Origin: CAYNFR01 sp964396595
GTDB lineage: Bacteria > Bacteroidota > Bacteroidia > Chitinophagales > Saprospiraceae
Direction: 5' to 3'
Assembly: GCA_964396595.1 (NCBI GenBank)
Contig: CAYNFR010000003.1
Coordinates: forward strand, 1 to 64,000
Length of the DNA: 64,000 bases
Numbering within the stretch: position 1 is the stretch's first letter; each line of letters opens with the position of its first letter. This document shows positions 17,504 through 27,135 of the stretch, in pieces. The position numbers and the translations under genes were made by a program. A model generated the notes under the pieces. The model saw nothing but the letters and a program-made list of their open reading frames with translations, did not search any database and had not been told where the DNA came from.

Positions 17504-18463
17504 CGCCACATCTCCGACTAATTCAAGACCAGCGGTAGTAGCCATAGATTCTAAAAGTATCTTCTCTTCCTCATAAAGTATGACTTCCAATGTAGCTCCG
17601 AGACTCTCATTTACCTTGCCAGTCATCGCACCATGCAATGGAGATATTAATGCAACCCCGGGTGCAGCTCGTCCTTTAATTCTCAGTTTATGCCTTTTAT
17701 CTTTAAATATAAGAATCACTTCTTCTTTATCCTGATATATCTCGTGTTTCGCTCCTGTATAAGTTGTAAATAAAAACCACTCACCCTTCCACCATAACAC
17801 CGCCAAGAACCCAATAAAGAACCTTCCCATCCAGGGTATATGTGCTACAGACGCCATCACAGATACTTGATCGTCCGTAACGAAGTGATTACTCTGTGTC
17901 CACACATATGCCTTAGGAAAAGAACTACCCCAGTCTTTCTCCAAATATCCCTTACCTCCTTCAAATGAAGTATTCACACCATCGATTGACAATTGTCCCA
18001 AAATCAGATGATTCATACTGCCCAGACCGTGATAACATTGCATGAATGGTACTAGCCCATACCAACCCATTATTCCCGGACGATTCCATTGTGATGGAAA
18101 TGCCGTCACATTTTCAAAAGAAATCTCACCCTTCACATTGGGGAGATCAATTAGTATTTTACTCTCTGAAAAATAATTATCCCCCAGTTGCAATTCAAAT
18201 CCCTTAGCCGAAGGCTTGAAAGCTTTCGTATCAAAACTATGGTAACGTGCATAGCCTTCTGTACCGTTAAAAAATTGTACAAATGCATGCCCTTTACCTT
18301 CATTGTCATAAGAAATCCCGGGTATAAAAGCGACTGCCAATCTTTGATCCGCTGTAACCAATTTAAAATACCAGCCCTCAAAGTAATTCCGATCTTTACC
18401 CCAGCCTTGAAAGGAAATAGGTGTCCATAACTTAAAAAGCTTTACAGGTCTGATAATACCCAT
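17489..18463 (-). CDS. Tocopherol cyclase family protein
   Basis: This 324-residue protein resembles the tocopherol cyclase (VTE1/SXD1) family. Markers are 'YFEGWYFKLV' near 27-36, 'LAVAFIPGIS', 'GHAFVQFF', 'KGYLEKDWGSSFPKAYVWTQSNHF' in the middle and 'GEWFLFTTYTG'. Plant and cyanobacterial members close the chromanol ring of vitamin E. Related proteins in heterotrophic bacteria have no assigned substrate, and nothing else here points to tocopherol synthesis. There is no signal peptide. The gene follows the PhyH dioxygenase gene after four bases and is surely cotranscribed with it. The pair may modify a terpenoid-quinone or other lipid (inference). Confidence 0.8.
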   Translation of the reverse strand: MGIIRPVKLFKLWTPISFQGWGKDRNYFEGWYFKLVTADQRLAVAFIPGISYDNEGKGHAFVQFFNGTEGYARYHSFDTKAFKPSAKGFELQLGDNYFSESKILIDLPNVKGEISFENVTAFPSQWNRPGIMGWYGLVPFMQCYHGLGSMNHLILGQLSIDGVNTSFEGGKGYLEKDWGSSFPKAYVWTQSNHFVTDDQVSVMASVAHIPWMGRFFIGFLAVLWWKGEWFLFTTYTGAKHEIYQDKEEVILIFKDKRHKLRIKGRAAPGVALISPLHGAMTGKVNESLGATLEVILYEEEKILLESMATTAGLELVGDVASLRG

Positions 18464-18467
18464 ATTG

Positions 18468-19322
18468 TCAAGTGTTTACCGCTCTCTCCCACCCGGTTTC
18501 TTTAAGAGCAGGATCAGCATTTTTATTCAAAAAATCGCCTTCCTTCATAGCACCAAATGCCCCTTTCATCAGAACATCATCCGGAACTGTCTCAATAGGC
18601 TGTCGCCAAGAAGTTGACTCGTCGTTATAAGCCGGATTAGACAAAGAGTTGTAGCAAGAGATAATAGACCAGCGCGGCTCAGAAGACAAATTAGCTGCAG
18701 ATCTGTGCAGTAAATTACTGTGAAAAATCAGTGAATCTCCGGGCTCAAGTTCTACATAGACTAGGGTCATTGTCTTCAGACATAAATCGACCATCGTCAT
18801 GTCTGCGCCTACTTGCTCTCCGGCAAAACCATGATTGACCCGACCGAGCTTATGCGACCCTTTAATAACTTGTAAACATCCATTTTCTCTTGCCGCCGGT
18901 GATAAAGCTGTCATGATCGAAATCAACTGATCCGGAAATAGAAACTGATTTTTATACCAGTAGCCGTAATCTTGATGCCATTCCCATGCACCCCCTACTC
19001 TAGGCTCCTTTTGCATTAACTTAGTATGAAAATGACAAACGGGAGCATCGCTATCAAGTAATTGCCCCGCTGCGTTTACCATCCGATCTGTACGCAGCAT
19101 CATACTATAAATATCTTCACCGGGATGAAACCAAAGAGACAGCTTGGTCTTCTTGCCGCTTTGATCATTCAGATCAATCGCATGAGATTGAAGCACGTGA
19201 TCATCTTGTGCCGATTTATAAATTTTGTCAATTTCTTCGCGAGAAAAAAAACGCTTTAGTATAATATAACCATCCCTGTGAAATGCTTCCACCTGATCCG
19301 AAGTGAGTGGCTTAGATTTCAT
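18468..19322 (-). CDS. Phytanoyl-CoA dioxygenase (PhyH) family protein
   Basis: This 284-residue Fe(II)/2-oxoglutarate-dependent oxygenase has the facial triad visible: 'WHQDYGYW' supplies His116 and Asp118, and 'LLHRSAAN' supplies His206. Arg217 ('PRWSI') is placed to bind 2-oxoglutarate. 'ALSPAARENGCLQVIKGSHKLG' is the typical PhyH/ectoine-hydroxylase middle segment. It should hydroxylate a small molecule or lipid; the true substrate is unknown. It is the first gene of a two-gene unit with the tocopherol cyclase-like protein and is divergent from an SDR gene 117 bases away. Confidence 0.87.
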   Translation of the reverse strand: MKSKPLTSDQVEAFHRDGYIILKRFFSREEIDKIYKSAQDDHVLQSHAIDLNDQSGKKTKLSLWFHPGEDIYSMMLRTDRMVNAAGQLLDSDAPVCHFHTKLMQKEPRVGGAWEWHQDYGYWYKNQFLFPDQLISIMTALSPAARENGCLQVIKGSHKLGRVNHGFAGEQVGADMTMVDLCLKTMTLVYVELEPGDSLIFHSNLLHRSAANLSSEPRWSIISCYNSLSNPAYNDESTSWRQPIETVPDDVLMKGAFGAMKEGDFLNKNADPALKETGWERAVNT

Positions 19323-19439
19323 TCTTTTTTAAGGAAAGATAGTGTGTCTATTTGATTGATTGGGCTATTTTGGGGAATTATTTCACAAGAGACTACAAAG
19401 CAAGTCATATTGAGTGCTTTACTCCTCAATCTACAGCAT

Positions 19440-20297
19440 ATGCACACGGAAAAAATATATCCTTCTATTTTAGTCACAGGTGCATCGACGGGTATAGGTT
19501 ATGGCGTAGTACAAGCACTTGTCAAAAGAGCCTATCATGTTTTTGCAACCGTAAGAAGTACCGATGATAGTGAGCGCCTGCATGGCGTTTTTGGCTATAT
19601 GGTGACAACGGTGATCATGGATGTAACCAGTGACGAGTCAGTTAAGTCAGCAATTGAGTTTGTCACAGACAAGTTAGGTGGTCGAGGACTTACAGCACTT
19701 ATTAATAACGCAGGCATAGCGATAGGTGGTCCATTGCAGCATCAACCGATGTGGGAGGTTAAACAACATTACGAGGTCAATGTCATAGGACTTATTCGCG
19801 TGACACAGGCATGTCTGCCTCTTCTTGGTGCGTCCAAGCACGCTAATGTGCCACCAGGCCGGATCATTAATATCAGTTCGGTCGGTGGCAAAATTGCAGC
19901 ACCATTCGTGGCAGCATATGTGGGAACCAAGCATGCTGTGGAAGGGATCTCACATAGCCTGCGAAGAGAGTTATTGCTTTATGGAATTAAAGTAGTCATT
20001 GTGGGCCCCGGCTCTGTCAGCACACCTATCTGGGATAAAGGAATACAACTCGAGAAATACAAATTAACCGATTACTGGCCGATATTGAAGGGTTTTGGCA
20101 AAGCAGCGAAGAAAGGCGGTGAACAAGGCTTAACTATCGAATACCTAGGCGAGAAGATAGCCGATATAGTCCAAATCAGGTCACCAAAGCTACGCTATGC
20201 ATACGCCCCTCAACTATTCATTAATTGGACTATTCCTCGCTTACTCCCTGAGAGATGGATAGACGCGATAATTAAAAAACAATTTAGAATTAAGTGA
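19440..20297 (+). CDS. SDR family NAD(P)-dependent oxidoreductase
   Basis: This classical short-chain dehydrogenase has 285 residues. 'TGASTGIG' (13-20) binds the cofactor, 'NNAG' is at 89-92, Ser147 is in 'NISSVGG', and Tyr160 with Lys164 are in 'YVGTKHAVEG'. 'VGPGSVSTPIWDKG' starts the substrate loop. The C-terminal 'YAYAPQLFINWTIPRLLPERWID' resembles retinol/steroid-dehydrogenase-like SDRs. I chose the ATG at 19440; a longer frame begins with a TTG at 19356 and adds a non-conserved leader. It may serve the same pathway as the divergent PhyH/cyclase genes and the GMC oxidoreductase that follows. Confidence 0.88.
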   Translation: MHTEKIYPSILVTGASTGIGYGVVQALVKRAYHVFATVRSTDDSERLHGVFGYMVTTVIMDVTSDESVKSAIEFVTDKLGGRGLTALINNAGIAIGGPLQHQPMWEVKQHYEVNVIGLIRVTQACLPLLGASKHANVPPGRIINISSVGGKIAAPFVAAYVGTKHAVEGISHSLRRELLLYGIKVVIVGPGSVSTPIWDKGIQLEKYKLTDYWPILKGFGKAAKKGGEQGLTIEYLGEKIADIVQIRSPKLRYAYAPQLFINWTIPRLLPERWIDAIIKKQFRIK

Positions 20298-20396
20298 GCC
20301 AGTCAAACAGGCGGCTTGTGACAATTAATTAATGCATCAATAGTCTCTGCATAGCTAAATCTTCGCTAAATTTCTGCCTCACATGACAAATCAATT

Positions 20397-22001
20397 ATGA
20401 CGTACGATTTTATCATTGTTGGTGCAGGATCTGCGGGATGCGTCCTAGCGAATAGACTCTCAGCGTCCGGAGAAAATAAAGTTCTTTTGCTAGAAGCAGG
20501 TGGAAAGGACAATCATCTCAATATCCATCTGCCCGGTGCTTATTCGAAATTACACAAAACGAAATATGATTGGGGATTTAGTACTACGCCGCAGAAGAAT
20601 GTGCTAAATCGCAATATCTATCTACCTCGGGGAAAAGTTCTCGGAGGAAGCAGCAGCACGAATGCTATGGCCTATGTCCGAGGTAATCGTCTAGATTATG
20701 ATGATTGGGCAGCTCTCGGTTGTGATGGATGGTCATTTAAGGATGTCCTCCCCTATTTTATCAAATCAGAGAATAACGAGCAACAAGATACACTGGATGC
20801 CGGATATCACGGTAAGGATGGCCTGCTTAATGTGAGCTTTGCCAGTCATTTCGAAACGCCATTGGCGAAAGCCTTTATAGACTCATGTATTGCTTCAGGG
20901 CTGCCACCGACTAGAGATTATAATGGCGCTATCCAGAATACAAGTAGTAAATTCCAGTTCACCATAAAGAATGGCTTGAGACACAGCAGCGCAAAAGCAT
21001 TCCTTCTTCCAGCAAAAAAAAGAAAAAATCTAACCATTAGGACTAACGCCCAAGTGGCTAAAATAAGAATCCAAAAAGATAGTGCCTTAGGCGTAGAACT
21101 CACTAGTGGCGAGTTTATCCCATCTCGAAAAGAGGTAATTTTAAGTGCAGGTGCATTTCAGTCGCCGCAGCTATTATTATTGTCCGGTATAGGTGACGCG
21201 GAGGAACTCAGAAGTAAAGGGATAGATTCTAAAATTAATTTACCCGGTGTAGGGAAAAACTTGCAAGACCACCTCTTTTATTACATCAGCGCCCATACGC
21301 ATGATAAAATTGGTTTTAATCATCATGCACGGACATGGGACTCACTCAAGTCAATCGTCAGACTTGCCTTCACACCTGCGGATAATGCTTTGACTTGCAG
21401 CCCGCTGGAGGCAGTGAGTTTTTTTAATATTGACAAGCCCGAAGATCGAGTTAACTGTCAATTTCATTTTGCACCATTCCATATAAATGATGGATCTAAG
21501 TCAAACCTTTATGACTTCGATTCTATACCAAAGGACGTTGATGGATACACCATACTACCCTCTTTACTAAAACCAAAAAGTCGCGGTTCAATAACCATTA
21601 AAGATGCCAGCCCCACATCTCATCCTATCATTGATCCTGAGTTTTTATCAGTGGAAGAGGACGCCCATCTACTACTCAAAGGAGGCCGAAAAGCCATAGA
21701 GGTGATGCAACATGAAGCACTAAATCGACTTACTTCAAGACATGTATGTGATTACCTCAAGATGAGTGATGACGAGCTGATGCATTATATATTGTCAAAA
21801 ATAGAGACTATCTACCATCCTGTCGGCACATGTAAGATGGGAGTTGATGAAATGTCCGTGGTAGATTCTCAATTAAGGGTCAGAGGGGTCGAAGGTCTGC
21901 GCGTCGTGGATGCCTCCATCATGCCAGAAATAGTCAGCGGCAATACCAACGCACCTGTGTATATGATCGCTGAGAAAGGCGCCGACATGATATTATGCTG
22001 A
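20397..22001 (+). CDS. GMC family FAD-dependent oxidoreductase (choline dehydrogenase-like)
   Basis: This 534-residue flavoprotein of the glucose-methanol-choline family oxidises an alcohol to an aldehyde or ketone. The FAD-binding 'IIVGAGSAGCVLANRLS' is at the N-terminus. 'GKVLGGSSSTNAMAYVRGN' near 80-98 is signature 1, and 'GAFQSPQLLLLSGIG' near 250-264 is signature 2. The catalytic His is in 'HPVGTCKMG' (H474), with a conserved Asn in 'SGNTNAP'. There is no signal peptide. It resembles BetA-type dehydrogenases, but no betaine genes are near. The 100-base gap after the SDR gene leaves cotranscription open. Confidence 0.9.
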   Translation: MTYDFIIVGAGSAGCVLANRLSASGENKVLLLEAGGKDNHLNIHLPGAYSKLHKTKYDWGFSTTPQKNVLNRNIYLPRGKVLGGSSSTNAMAYVRGNRLDYDDWAALGCDGWSFKDVLPYFIKSENNEQQDTLDAGYHGKDGLLNVSFASHFETPLAKAFIDSCIASGLPPTRDYNGAIQNTSSKFQFTIKNGLRHSSAKAFLLPAKKRKNLTIRTNAQVAKIRIQKDSALGVELTSGEFIPSRKEVILSAGAFQSPQLLLLSGIGDAEELRSKGIDSKINLPGVGKNLQDHLFYYISAHTHDKIGFNHHARTWDSLKSIVRLAFTPADNALTCSPLEAVSFFNIDKPEDRVNCQFHFAPFHINDGSKSNLYDFDSIPKDVDGYTILPSLLKPKSRGSITIKDASPTSHPIIDPEFLSVEEDAHLLLKGGRKAIEVMQHEALNRLTSRHVCDYLKMSDDELMHYILSKIETIYHPVGTCKMGVDEMSVVDSQLRVRGVEGLRVVDASIMPEIVSGNTNAPVYMIAEKGADMILC

Positions 22002-22050
22002 GGAGATTGTTTTATAAATAGTACTTCGACAAAAAACCAAAAAACAGTGA

Positions 22051-22086
22051 ACCTCAAGGTTTTTAAAAATACACACTCCCTGAGGT
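22051..22086 (-). terminator. Predicted terminator of the EamA transporter gene
   Basis: ACCTCA (22051-22056) pairs with TGAGGT (22081-22086). On the minus strand the stem is followed within four bases by two runs of six T. It lies 140 bases past the stop of the minus-strand transporter. Confidence 0.5.
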
Positions 22087-22223
22087 AGAAAGTGTCTGCT
22101 TGAGAAACAAATAGCCAAGTCTCATTACAAGAAAGAGTCTTTCATTTAGAACAAGAAGTTCGTCACTCACATGCGAAGTAGATGCACAACTGGATAACGC
22201 TTAGTTTCCATTATGTTATCCGA

Positions 22224-23159
22224 CTATCTAGACTCTGTGCTTTTGACATCCTTACTAAGCATCACCATCACCACTCCTGCGATGACTATTAGCGAACCCA
22301 ACCACTGAATCAGGTTAATTTTCTCGTCTAGTAAGTAGGCCGCCATCAAAATTGTAGCAATAGGCCCTGTCGATCCCAGTATTGCTGAATTGCCCGCACC
22401 GATTCGCTTGATTCCTTCCATTATCATAAATGATGGTATAACAGTTGATAAGGTCGCCATCAGAAATGCATACATATAGACTTGCCATGCGTAATGAAAA
22501 TAATCCGTCTCCGGATAAAGTATCAAATTATGCATAATCACCGCCAAGCAGGCAATGATCATTACCACGGCATTGTATAAGCCACTTCCCAATACTTTGG
22601 TATAATGTTGACTTCCTACAAGAAAAATGGCGTATGTCACCGCACTCCCAAGTACCAATATAGTTCCTAGAGTAACATTGTCGCCTGTATTTGTGGCTAT
22701 ATTACCCCCATAGGCAATGATGATACCCAGATAACTAATGATTATCGCCGCTATCTGATTGCGCGTGATCTTAGTTTTATACCAGAAGCTGGAGATGATG
22801 ACGACTAGTGTCGGGTAGATATAAACTATTACCCGTTCAAAACTTGCATCGATGTATGTTAATCCCTTGAAGTCGAGTAGGCTGGCAATATAGTATCCCA
22901 GCACACCCAAAAAAATGATCATTGACAAGTTCTTCTTGATGACGTCCCCAGCGTCTTCCTTTTTCGTAAATGCGATCCTGCCTACTATTAAAAAAAACGG
23001 CAATGAAAACACCATCCGCAGCATCAGCAAAGCGTCTGAAGCTATACCATACTGGTAAGCCAACTTTACAAAAATTGCCTTGGTAGCAAAAAACAGGAAG
23101 CCTATCATGGCGATCATTCCACCCAGAAAAGTCGAAGTACTAAATACTGCCCCCCGCAT
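22224..23159 (-). CDS. EamA/DMT family transporter
   Basis: This 311-residue inner-membrane protein has ten predicted helices in two EamA repeats, as in drug/metabolite exporters. Markers include 'FFATKAIFVKLAYQYG', 'LGYYIASLLDFKGLTYIDASFERVIVYIYPTLVVI' in repeat 1 and 'GNSAILGSTGPIATILMAAYLLDEKI' in repeat 2. The substrate is unknown. The ATG at 23159 is preferred over a TTG two codons upstream. It is divergent from the GH109-like gene, 97 bases apart. Confidence 0.9.
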   Translation of the reverse strand: MRGAVFSTSTFLGGMIAMIGFLFFATKAIFVKLAYQYGIASDALLMLRMVFSLPFFLIVGRIAFTKKEDAGDVIKKNLSMIIFLGVLGYYIASLLDFKGLTYIDASFERVIVYIYPTLVVIISSFWYKTKITRNQIAAIIISYLGIIIAYGGNIATNTGDNVTLGTILVLGSAVTYAIFLVGSQHYTKVLGSGLYNAVVMIIACLAVIMHNLILYPETDYFHYAWQVYMYAFLMATLSTVIPSFMIMEGIKRIGAGNSAILGSTGPIATILMAAYLLDEKINLIQWLGSLIVIAGVVMVMLSKDVKSTESR

Positions 23160-23256
23160 AATCAAAATTGAACCCGAATGTGAGAATTTTAATTCGCAAA
23201 CTGCTGGTTTTTCGTGCTAATTACATAGCTTTCCGTTCTTAATGATTTAACAGCTT

Positions 23257-24615
23257 ATGAATAGAAGAACTTTCGTGTATCAGGGATCAATGGCTGCCGG
23301 TGGACTGGCTATCATGCCGGGCGGTTTAAAGAAACAAACAACTTCTCCTGCGGATAGATTAAAAATTGCGGTCATCGGTACCGGATTCAGGGGTATGGGG
23401 CATGTGGACCTTTTATTACGCAGAGATGATTGTGATGTGACGGCTATCTGCGACATAGATGAACGCATGTACAATCGCTGTCTTAAACAGTTTGAAGAGC
23501 ATAATAAACCCTTGCCTAGTCTGTACACGGGTTCGCCATATGCATATCGGGATTTATTGGCCAAAGAAGATATTGATGCCGTCATTATAGCTACACCATG
23601 GGAGTGGCATACTGTTATGTCCACTGATGCTATGAAAGCGGGTAGATATGTAGGTGTTGAGGTTGCAGGAGCGTTTTCTCTGGACGAGTGCTGGGATCTG
23701 GTAAATACAAGTGAGACTACAGGCCAACAGCTATTCTTTCTCGAAAATGTGTGTTACCGAAGAGATGTAATGGCTGTACTCAATATGGTACGCGAAGGAT
23801 TATTCGGTGAACTAGTTCATCTCGAAGGTGGCTATCAGCATGATCTGAGAGGCGTTAAATTTAATGATGGTATAACCGCATATAATTCCGGTGTTGAGTA
23901 CGGCGAGAAAGGCTTCAGTGAGGCTGCCTGGCGAACGACTCATTCTGTGCATCGCAATGGTGACTTATATCCGACACACGGTATTGGGCCCGTGGCCAAT
24001 TATATTGATATAAATCGAGGCAATAGATTTGTCTATCTGACAGCTATGTCAAGCAAAGCGCTAGGTCTTGCCGATTACGTGAGGAATCACCCAAAAGGAG
24101 GGCCTGATCACCCCAATGCAAAGATCAATTATAAACTAGGGGATAAAGTTACTACGATGATCAAGTGCAACAATGGCGAGACCATTGTATTGCACCATGA
24201 CACCAATCTTCCACGACCTTACTCTTTGGGTTTTCGGGTTCAAGGAACGAAAGGTATCTGGATGGATGTAAACAAATCATTGATGATAGAGGGCTTGACA
24301 GCCGCACATGAATGGACGCCTGCGAAAGAGTGGCTAGATAAATACGATCATCCATTGTGGAAAAAATATGCACCAAAAGCCGAGGGTGCCGGGCATGGAG
24401 GCATGGATTGGTTCTTGATTAACTCCTTTATCGAACACGCGAAGCGCAATCTCCGTCCTCCTATTGATGTGTATGACGCCGCTACATGGCTCGCCATAAC
24501 CCCTATGTCAGAACAATCAATCGCTCATGGAGGTAGCCCAGTACATTTTCCTGATTTTACTCGAGGTCGATGGATGTCAAGACCTGCGGACTTCGCCATT
24601 GATGATAATTTTTAA
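23257..24615 (+). CDS. Gfo/Idh/MocA oxidoreductase, GH109-like, Tat signal
   Basis: This 452-residue NAD-dependent Rossmann-fold protein is close to glycoside hydrolase family 109 (alpha-N-acetylgalactosaminidase type). 'VIGTGFRGMGHVDLL' binds the cofactor, 'ICDIDERM' follows, and 'ATPWEWHTVMSTDAM', 'LENVCYRRDVMAVLNM' and 'YPTHGIGPVANYIDINRG' are GH109-like. The N-terminus 'MNRRTFVYQGSMAAGGLAIMPG' is a twin-arginine signal, which fits export of a folded protein with bound NAD. The exact sugar cannot be fixed. A CocE-type hydrolase gene follows after 35 bases. Confidence 0.87.
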   Translation: MNRRTFVYQGSMAAGGLAIMPGGLKKQTTSPADRLKIAVIGTGFRGMGHVDLLLRRDDCDVTAICDIDERMYNRCLKQFEEHNKPLPSLYTGSPYAYRDLLAKEDIDAVIIATPWEWHTVMSTDAMKAGRYVGVEVAGAFSLDECWDLVNTSETTGQQLFFLENVCYRRDVMAVLNMVREGLFGELVHLEGGYQHDLRGVKFNDGITAYNSGVEYGEKGFSEAAWRTTHSVHRNGDLYPTHGIGPVANYIDINRGNRFVYLTAMSSKALGLADYVRNHPKGGPDHPNAKINYKLGDKVTTMIKCNNGETIVLHHDTNLPRPYSLGFRVQGTKGIWMDVNKSLMIEGLTAAHEWTPAKEWLDKYDHPLWKKYAPKAEGAGHGGMDWFLINSFIEHAKRNLRPPIDVYDAATWLAITPMSEQSIAHGGSPVHFPDFTRGRWMSRPADFAIDDNF

Positions 24616-24650
24616 ACTTTAAATTTATCTTACATAACAAAAAAAGAAAT

Positions 24651-26525
24651 ATGAAAAAACTAACCACTATTGTAATGATATGCGCTTATGTCTTTGCAAT
24701 TCAAGCTCAGCATCCGATCGTAGCTAAACTTGAATCAATTGCTATTGTAGAGCAAAAAGTCATGATGCCCATGCGCGATGGCGTTCGACTAGCCACAGAT
24801 ATTTATCGACCTAAAACATCCGCAAAAGTTCCGATTATATTCTCTCGAACACCTTATAACTTCAACAGCTGGGGCGATGGAGAATTCAAGCAGCGAACTA
24901 TGGAGAGTGCTTATGATGCCGTCTCGAGAGGCTACGCATATGTAATTCAAAACGAAAGAGGAAGATTTTACAGTGAAGGAGATTGGGACATATTAGGTAC
25001 CCCTCTTACAGATGGATATGATGCCATGACATGGATGGCCAATCAATCTTGGTCTAATGGCAAAATCGGCACGATAGGGTGTAGCTCCACCGCCGAATGG
25101 CAAATGGCAGTAGCTTCTCTAAATCATCCGGCTCATGCTGCAATGGTGCCTCAAGGCTATGGCGCAGGCGTCGGTCGAATCGACAAGTATATGGAACAAG
25201 GTAATTGGTATCGAGGAGGTGCGCAGCAAATGCTTTTTACCGCCTGGCTTTATTCCGTTCAGAATGATCAAGTCAGACCGCGTTTTCCTGATGGAACTTC
25301 ATCAGAAACCTTGAGGCGTATGTCGCGAATCTTTGACCTTGCACCGGAACATCCTCCTGTCGACTGGTCAATGGGATTACAACACCTTCCTGTCATGGAT
25401 ATTATAAAAAATCAAAACGGTACCATAGGCATATACGAAGATATGATCAGACGCAAGCCCAATGATCCAGCATGGTACTCAGGGGGCTTATACCATGACA
25501 ATATGTCCTTCGGTGTTCCGTCATTTTGGTTTGTGTCATGGTATGATGTTGCTGCCAGCCCAAACCTAGCGCTCTTTAATCATGTCAGGGAAAATGGAGA
25601 TCCTAAAGTACGCGATCATCAATATCTCGTCATCGCCCCTACCCTACATTGCGCATTTAAGCGTGCCACAGAGAACACTATTGTAGGAGAGCGAAGCGTC
25701 GGTGACGCTCGGCTAAATTACGACGAGCTGACCTATGCATGGTTTGATTATTGGTTAAAAGGAGAGACTAGTAGCACTTACCGAGACATGCCGATAGTTA
25801 AATATTATACTATGGGCGCCAATAAGTGGCAGACGGCCTCCAGCTGGCCCCCTACAGATGTTATCAATCAACCATTTTATCTTCAGAGTGGTGGCAATGC
25901 AAATAGCTTATATGGTGACGGTAAATTAAGCCCTCAGCTTACCACTACAGACCAACATGACAGTTTCAGCTATAACCCGCACAACCCCGTCATGTCGCAC
26001 GGTGGCAATGTCTGCTGCACAGGCAATGCTATCAAAGGAGGCGCTCTAGATCAACAACAGATGGAGACACGTAATGACATCCTGGTCTATACCTCTGATC
26101 CACTCGAAGAAGGACTCGAACTAAGCGGTTTTATTCATTCAACTCTCTTTGTCTCTTCTGATGCAAAAGACACAGACTTCACCATCAAGTTGATAGATGT
26201 GTATCCCGATGGAAGAGCATTTAATCTGGACGAGACCATACAGCGGGCGAGATATCGTGAAGGCTATGACAAAGAAGTATTTATGAATCAAGGAGAGGTC
26301 TATAAATTAGAATTAACGCCCATGAGTACCAGCAACTACTTCGCTAAGGGGCATCGTATCAGAGTAGAAATCAGCAGTAGCAACTTTCCGAGATTTGAAA
26401 GAAATTTAAACACCGGTGGCAATAACTATGACGAATCTGTAGGCGTGACCGCCAATAACAACATTCACCATGGCGCTAGTTATCCATCCCAGCTTATCCT
26501 GCCGATACGAACAATGAAAAATTAA
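24651..26525 (+). CDS. CocE/NonD family exported hydrolase
   Basis: This 624-residue protein has an N-terminal signal peptide ending near 'IQAQ', an alpha/beta-hydrolase domain and a C-terminal jelly-roll domain of the X-Pro dipeptidyl-peptidase/CocE type. Markers are 'VMMPMRDGVRLATDIYRP', 'SRTPYNF', 'QNERGRFYSEGDW' and 'DGYDAMTWMANQSWSNGKIGTIG'. The nucleophile elbow reads 'GCSSTAEW' rather than the common GxSYxG. The C-terminal domain starts near 'DILVYTSDPLEEGLELSG'. Members cut acyl, ester or amide bonds (cocaine, glutaryl-7-ACA, dipeptides), so the substrate is open. It is probably cotranscribed with the GH109-like gene; both products are exported. Confidence 0.87.
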   Translation: MKKLTTIVMICAYVFAIQAQHPIVAKLESIAIVEQKVMMPMRDGVRLATDIYRPKTSAKVPIIFSRTPYNFNSWGDGEFKQRTMESAYDAVSRGYAYVIQNERGRFYSEGDWDILGTPLTDGYDAMTWMANQSWSNGKIGTIGCSSTAEWQMAVASLNHPAHAAMVPQGYGAGVGRIDKYMEQGNWYRGGAQQMLFTAWLYSVQNDQVRPRFPDGTSSETLRRMSRIFDLAPEHPPVDWSMGLQHLPVMDIIKNQNGTIGIYEDMIRRKPNDPAWYSGGLYHDNMSFGVPSFWFVSWYDVAASPNLALFNHVRENGDPKVRDHQYLVIAPTLHCAFKRATENTIVGERSVGDARLNYDELTYAWFDYWLKGETSSTYRDMPIVKYYTMGANKWQTASSWPPTDVINQPFYLQSGGNANSLYGDGKLSPQLTTTDQHDSFSYNPHNPVMSHGGNVCCTGNAIKGGALDQQQMETRNDILVYTSDPLEEGLELSGFIHSTLFVSSDAKDTDFTIKLIDVYPDGRAFNLDETIQRARYREGYDKEVFMNQGEVYKLELTPMSTSNYFAKGHRIRVEISSSNFPRFERNLNTGGNNYDESVGVTANNNIHHGASYPSQLILPIRTMKN

Positions 26526-27030
26526 TTACAAGATCAAGATTCACATGAATATCTCGTATCTCTTCAGATGTGTACATTCAGATAAAAAGCCTGAAGTACT
26601 GTTGACTTAATAAAGCGATTAAGCAAAAGATGAAATTATAATATATCCACCCCTATTCTCTGAGTCATCAATATTGAACTGAGTGAAGATATTGCGTAAG
26701 TAAATCTTGCGAATGGCTTATGTATAAATTGTTGTCTAATATCCGTCAAACAGACACCATGGCAACAGCTCATTACGTATGTTAGTTATATCTGCTGCTA
26801 CTAACACCTTCTGCACGCATAAAAAAGGCCTTCAGATCTTACTAGTGACCATTGACTCGCTGACCTGATAGCCAATAGTTCTATCGTCCTATTTTCTCAG
26901 CAAGTATCACTTGAAGAATGATCTCGTCATCAACTGTCTAAAATAGAACAAGGGCAGACAAATGGAAAATTATATTCAGTGGTTAAAATTCATCATGGAT
27001 GAAAAAATACTCAACACGAATGAAATAAAA
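26526..27030. other. Intergenic stretch without a recognisable gene
   Basis: About 500 bases between the CocE gene and the S74 operon terminator. I find no ORF with family resemblance, repeat array or RNA-like fold on either strand. Confidence 0.5.
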
Positions 27031-27069
27031 TGACCCGAGCAATCATCATACAATTAATCACTCGGGTCA
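27031..27069 (-). terminator. Predicted terminator of the luxR-like/S74 operon
   Basis: TGACCCGAG (27031-27039) and CTCGGGTCA (27061-27069) form a perfect nine-base stem with a 21-base loop. On the minus strand the stem is followed by TTTTATTTC. It lies 66 bases past the stop of the S74 protein gene. Confidence 0.65.
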
Positions 27070-27135
27070 CTCACATCTTTCTTGCGTATAGCCTGTGTTT
27101 CAAAAACCAGTACTGACGATCTCGGAAGAAAACGC

